Positions 60,577-64,000 of a stretch of 64,000 nucleotides of DNA are shown one piece after another. Source of the DNA: Exilibacterium tricleocarpae (GTDB lineage Bacteria > Pseudomonadota > Gammaproteobacteria > Pseudomonadales > Cellvibrionaceae); the NCBI RefSeq assembly GCF_007004655.1, contig NZ_ML660106.1, forward strand, positions 1-64,000, in the 5' to 3' direction. Made by a program: the position numbers and the translations under genes. Each line of letters begins with the position of its first letter. Position 1 is the first letter of the stretch. The notes beneath the pieces are model-generated. The model made no database searches, was not told the DNA's origin, and saw only the letters and a list, made by a program, of their open reading frames with translations.

Positions 60577-61932
60577 GTGATTCCCCGCTCCCTCGCCGCT
60601 CGCCTCACCCTCGCCTCGCTGCTGGTGCTGCCGCTGTTTCTGGGCGCCAGCGGCTATATGCTCGATGCGGCGTTTCACCGCAGCCTCTACGCCGCCGAGG
60701 CGGAGCGGCTGAAAACCCATATTTACCTGTTACTGGGCGCCGCGGAAGTGGAGGCCGGCGAGCTGTGGTTCCCGGAACAACTGACAGAACCGCGTTTCTC
60801 GCAACTGGGATCGGGCCTTTACGGCTGGGTCGGCAATGCCGAGCGCAAAACGCTGTGGCGTTCAGATTCGGCACAACTGATGCTGCCGCCGGACACAGCA
60901 GTGGGCAACGCGCCGGTGCGGGTGGGGGCGGAGCACTTCTATGCCACCGAGCTCAACGGTAAAGCACTGTTTGCTTACTATTACGATGTGTCCTGGGATA
61001 TCGACGAGGGCAGTCGGGTGTTCCGCTTTGCCACCCTGCACGCCCAGGACCGCCTGCAGGCGGAACTGACCGAATACCGCGCCCAGCTCTGGCGCTGGCT
61101 GGGTGCCCTGGTGGTGCTGTTACTGATCACACAAGCGTTGATTTTGCGCTGGGGTCTGCGCCCCCTGCGGCAGCTTGCCGAGGACCTGACGGCGGTGGAA
61201 TCGGGTGAGACCGAACAGCTTCGAGGCCAGTACCCGAGTGAAATCCAGCCGGTAACCGACAATTTAAACCTGGTGCTGCGCAATGAACAAGCGCAGCGGG
61301 AGCGCTACCGCAACACCCTGGCCGATCTGGCCCACAGCCTGAAAACGCCGCTGGCAGTGATTCGCGGCTCTGTCACCGCCAGTCGCGGGCAGTCCCCTGA
61401 CCCCACGCTGAATGAACAGATCGATCGCATGGACCAGATCGTCAGCCATCAGTTGCAGCGGGCCACCCTCAATTCCCGCACCCTGGTGGCTCGCGCCACG
61501 GCGGTGGCGCCGGTGGTCCAGCGCCTCAGCCAGGCGCTGGACAAGGTCTACAGCGCGAAAGGCATCGTCTTCGAAGCCGGCATCGAGGAGGATATCGCGT
61601 TTCACGGCGACGAGCGGGATCTGATGGAGGCGCTGGGCAACCTGATCGAAAACGCGTACAAGTATGGCAGATCGCGAGTGCGCTGCAGCGCCTCGCGCCG
61701 CGACGGCCAATTGCACCTGTGTATCGAGGACGATGGTGCCGGGGTGCCCGAGGCAAACCGCCAGACCATTTTGCAGCGCGGCGCCCGGGCCGATACGGCA
61801 ACCCCCGGCCAGGGTATCGGGCTCGCCGTCGCCGTGGACATTATCAGCAGTTACAATGGTAGCATTCGCATAGGGAAGTCGAGTCTGGGCGGTGCCAGCT
61901 TCAACCTGATTCTGCCCGGGTTTGAACGATAA
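60577..61932 (+). CDS. PhoQ-like sensor histidine kinase
   Basis: 451 aa from GTG 60577; the long upstream frame overlapping the regulator is a shadow. Membrane helices at the N-terminus (LTLASLLVLPLFLGASGYML) and near residue 185 (LGALVVLLLITQALIL) enclose a periplasmic sensor. HAMP-like region, then HisKA (LADLAHSLKTPLAVIRG) and HATPase (LIENAYKYGRS, IEDDGAGV, GQGIGLAVA). The periplasmic part is not rich in acidic patches, so Mg sensing as in E. coli PhoQ cannot be assumed. Confidence 0.9.
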   Translation: MIPRSLAARLTLASLLVLPLFLGASGYMLDAAFHRSLYAAEAERLKTHIYLLLGAAEVEAGELWFPEQLTEPRFSQLGSGLYGWVGNAERKTLWRSDSAQLMLPPDTAVGNAPVRVGAEHFYATELNGKALFAYYYDVSWDIDEGSRVFRFATLHAQDRLQAELTEYRAQLWRWLGALVVLLLITQALILRWGLRPLRQLAEDLTAVESGETEQLRGQYPSEIQPVTDNLNLVLRNEQAQRERYRNTLADLAHSLKTPLAVIRGSVTASRGQSPDPTLNEQIDRMDQIVSHQLQRATLNSRTLVARATAVAPVVQRLSQALDKVYSAKGIVFEAGIEEDIAFHGDERDLMEALGNLIENAYKYGRSRVRCSASRRDGQLHLCIEDDGAGVPEANRQTILQRGARADTATPGQGIGLAVAVDIISSYNGSIRIGKSSLGGASFNLILPGFER

Positions 61933-61963
61933 AAATCAATAAAAACATTGCCTGGGGTCCGCT

Positions 61964-63646
61964 ATGGAGCTAACTGTCGCAGCGTTGCGCAACGCTGAAC
62001 GCTTTACCGCACTTTTTACTAAAAAATCTGCTATTGCAAAATCAGCTGCAACAGAGGTGTCTGCCAAAGGGTTGTTTCGAGGCAGATCAACCAAAAGACT
62101 ATCTGACCAAAGACGGTCAACCAGAAGCCTGTCTGTTAGAAGACTGCCTACCAGAGGTCCATCCACCAAAAGAGTACCTACCAAACAACCGCCGATCAAA
62201 GAGACGCCAGCCGGACAGCCTCGCCTTGCCAAGTCAGATGTCAGGACACCGCTTACCAGCGGCTGGCACCTGATCGCCCTGCTGGCCTGGACCTGTACCC
62301 TCGCCGGCTGCGACGCCAGACCGCAAACCCGGGCCATCACCGAGATCACCCCGGAGCAGGGCTACCGCTTCTCACAGTTGGCAAAGGGCGAAAAAAACAC
62401 CGACGAGCTGTTTGTCATAGTGGCGTTTTCCGGCGGCGGCAAGCGCGCCTCGGCCCTCTCTTACGGCGTCCTCGAAAAGCTGCGACAAACCCCGATTCAG
62501 TGGCGCGGGCAACAAAAGACCCTGCTCGATGAAGTGGACGTGATTTCCTCTGTGTCCGGTGGCAGCTTTACCGCGGCCTACTACGCTCTGCACCGCGAAG
62601 CCATTTTCGACGGCAGCTTTGAGCGCTTTCTGAAACAGGACACCCCCAAAGCGTTGCTGCACGAAACGCTCACCCCGAGCAACTGGCCGAGCCTGGCCAG
62701 CGCCGATTACGGCCGCAGCGACCTGGCGTCGAACTACTACGACGATACCCTCTACGGCGGTGCCACCTTCGCCACCCTGACAGAGGCGGCACTGCGGCCC
62801 ATGATTCTTATCAATGCCACCGATATGAGCAGCGGCAGCCAGTTTACCTTTACCCAGGACTACCTCGACCTGATGTGCGTCGACCTGGGCGCGATCAAAC
62901 TCGCGCGGGCGGTGGCATCGTCGTCGGCTTTTCCCGGAGCCTTCACCCCCATGACCTACAGCAACCACGCCGATCGCTGCCAGCACCGCAGTCCCAAATG
63001 GTGGTCGCAGGCGGAATCCCGGCGCCGCACCAACCCCGACCTGGCCGAGCACGTCGAAGAACTGCACAGTTATACCGCTACTGAAAACGACGTGCTGAAA
63101 CGCCCGTTCGTGCATTTGATCGACGGCGGCGTCGCGGACAACCTGGGCCTGCGCAACCTGCTGTTTGCCCTCGAAACCAAAGGTTCGGCCAACGCTATCA
63201 GAACCTTGATCGACGAACGCAAGATTCGCAAACTGTTGATCCTGGTGGTAAACGCGGCCAACAACCCGCCCAACGAGCGGGACCAGACCGCGAGCATACC
63301 CGGCCTGGGCGATCTGCTTACCCAGACAGCGACCATTCCGCTAAATAACTTCACCCGCGACACGCTGGAGCGAATCGATAACTATGTAGACACCGCGCGC
63401 CAGCCCGGCGAGGACAACTCGGGGCTCGATGTCTATCTGACGGAAGTTTCGTTCGATCACCTGATGGACGCCGAGGCCCGCAGTTACTTCGACACCATTC
63501 CCACCAGTTTCGGTATAGCACCGGAAGCCGTCGATGAACTGATGCAGGTAGCCGGCCAGTTGCTCGACACCGACGGCAACTGGCAGCGGTTGTTGGCACA
63601 ACTGCAGGCAGAGACTCGAAGCGGTGAAACAGCCGTGAGCGACTAA
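61964..63646 (+). CDS. patatin-like phospholipase with repeat-rich N-terminal extension
   Basis: 560 aa if started at ATG 61964. Oxyanion motif GGGKR at 157-161, nucleophile Ser198 in SSVSGGS, and catalytic Asp in IDGGVADNLGL. A lipobox-like LAGC (Cys116) follows a hydrophobic segment (WHLIALLAWTCTLAGC), yet it sits after 100 residues. Residues 42-80 are degenerate pentapeptides (STKRL, SDQRR, STRSL, SVRRL, PTRGP). Either translation begins nearer the signal (no in-frame ATG or GTG there) or this is a long basic n-region before a lipoprotein signal. Lipase substrate unknown. It is the last gene in the co-directional run from 58816. Confidence 0.85.
   Translation: MELTVAALRNAERFTALFTKKSAIAKSAATEVSAKGLFRGRSTKRLSDQRRSTRSLSVRRLPTRGPSTKRVPTKQPPIKETPAGQPRLAKSDVRTPLTSGWHLIALLAWTCTLAGCDARPQTRAITEITPEQGYRFSQLAKGEKNTDELFVIVAFSGGGKRASALSYGVLEKLRQTPIQWRGQQKTLLDEVDVISSVSGGSFTAAYYALHREAIFDGSFERFLKQDTPKALLHETLTPSNWPSLASADYGRSDLASNYYDDTLYGGATFATLTEAALRPMILINATDMSSGSQFTFTQDYLDLMCVDLGAIKLARAVASSSAFPGAFTPMTYSNHADRCQHRSPKWWSQAESRRRTNPDLAEHVEELHSYTATENDVLKRPFVHLIDGGVADNLGLRNLLFALETKGSANAIRTLIDERKIRKLLILVVNAANNPPNERDQTASIPGLGDLLTQTATIPLNNFTRDTLERIDNYVDTARQPGEDNSGLDVYLTEVSFDHLMDAEARSYFDTIPTSFGIAPEAVDELMQVAGQLLDTDGNWQRLLAQLQAETRSGETAVSD
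62087..62203 (+). repeat. 15-bp minisatellite encoding basic pentapeptides
   Basis: About eight degenerate units of 15 bp, such as TCAACCAAAAGACTA, TCTGACCAAAGACGG and TCAACCAGAAGCCTG. Kept in frame, each gives S/P-T/V-K/R-R-L-like pentapeptides. Similar unit length to the arrays at 40533 and 47893. Confidence 0.8.
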
Positions 63647-63705
63647 AAAAGCCTTGGGCACGCCAGGGTCGGGGTCGTCCTTTAGCAAATATGTGCCACC
63701 TGATC

Positions 63706-63817
63706 GGCCTGGCTCTGGCTGAAGCTTTCAGAAACACGCTGTGAACCCGTCCCTGGGAGCTTCCCGACAGCATCCCTGCTGTCGAGAGTTTCTGAAAGCT
63801 TCAGCCAGAGCCAGGCC
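63706..63817 (-). repeat. palindromic MITE-like element, copy B
   Basis: 112 bp, inverted relative to copy A. Arms 63706-63735 and 63788-63817 are perfect 30-bp inverted repeats, but their outer 18-20 bp (GGCCTGGCTCTGGCTGAAGC) differ from the arms of copy A. Core: hairpin CGACAGCA/TGCTGTCG and GGACGGGTTCACAGCGT (read on the minus strand). The innermost arm TTTCAGAAAC is shared by all copies apart from one base in A. Confidence 0.85.
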
Positions 63818-63971
63818 TTACTTCAGTACGCTTAACCAAGGTCGATGCGGTTGGGGCGAGAATCGATAAACTGATGCACATGCGCTTAAGTAAGTGTCAT
63901 TCGGGACGGGCCCGAATTGCAGGAATCGAATCGACCTCAATTAAGTGTGCTGAAGGTAGGTTTGGTACTGA

Positions 63972-64000
63972 CTGGGGCTTTCAGAAACTCTCGACAGCAG
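63972..64000 (+). repeat. palindromic MITE-like element, copy C (cut by window end)
   Basis: The window ends with GGGGCTTTCAGAAAC followed by TCTCGACAGCAG, identical to the core start of copies A and B. Same orientation as A. Two copies within 170 bp suggest a local cluster. Confidence 0.7.

Larger units (their letters stand above)
63647..64000. other. terminal intergenic region with repeats
   Basis: No gene after the patatin stop. The palindromic element copy B lies at 63706-63817 and the beginning of another copy at 63972. The bases between (63818-63971) have no recognised signal; GCGCTTAAGTAAGTG at 63882 partly matches CGCTTAAGTG to the right of copy A at 46129. Confidence 0.6.

Overview
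The window looks like chromosomal DNA from a GC-rich marine-type gammaproteobacterium, probably in or near the Cellvibrionales (Halieaceae/Spongiibacteraceae-like). The evidence is gene order: miaB-phoH-ybeY-corC, leuS-lptE-holA, and a long minus-strand cell-wall run proA-nadD-rsfS-rlmH-mrdA-rodA-mltB-rlpA-dacA-ybeD-lipB-lipA. The genus assignment is inference; no rRNA or tRNA gene was seen.

Layout. 1-7.2 kb is an accessory Rhs locus read on the minus strand. It holds a long Rhs/YD-repeat protein running off the left edge, a small membrane-anchored proline-rich protein, a putative immunity gene, an orphan Rhs C-terminal tip with an unrecognised toxin-like end, and a decayed older copy of the same locus. 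7.7-20.4 kb is mostly core: a sodium/solute symporter, DUF1820, miaB-phoH-ybeY-corC, a two-component pair set between corC and lnt, lnt, an unknown gene and a NIT-like helical protein. 20.9-28.8 kb is a probably acquired metal-efflux island: CzcCBA-type RND pump, two small His-rich proteins, a HupE/UreJ-like membrane protein and an anchored protein, with a transposase stub at its left edge. 28.9-34.7 kb holds NADAR, a DUF218 protein and leuS-lptE-holA.

34.7-36.3 kb is a second candidate toxin-immunity pair: an HEXXH metallopeptidase without a signal peptide, overlapped by a small lipoprotein gene. 36.6-46.8 kb carries a GGDEF-EAL protein, a DASS transporter, a glycerophosphodiesterase, a YyaL-type thioredoxin-domain protein, a secreted acidic protein, a DUF3080 lipoprotein and a GNAT. 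46.8-58.5 kb is the lipoate / cell elongation / ribosome-maturation / proline block, with nadD and rsfS joined in one reading frame. 58.8-63.6 kb has a glycine-zipper envelope protein, a PepSY protein with a PhoPQ-like system, and a patatin-like lipoprotein.

Scattered signals that gene annotation does not explain: a palindromic MITE-like family (45975-46108, 63706-63817 and from 63972) whose outer arms differ between copies yet pair within each copy; 14-15 bp minisatellites between lipA and lipB, in the DASS gene and in the patatin gene; and a 31-bp motif shared by 28929-28960 and 45954-45984. The most interesting candidates for undescribed biology are the two toxin-immunity pairs and the arm-covarying repeat family.
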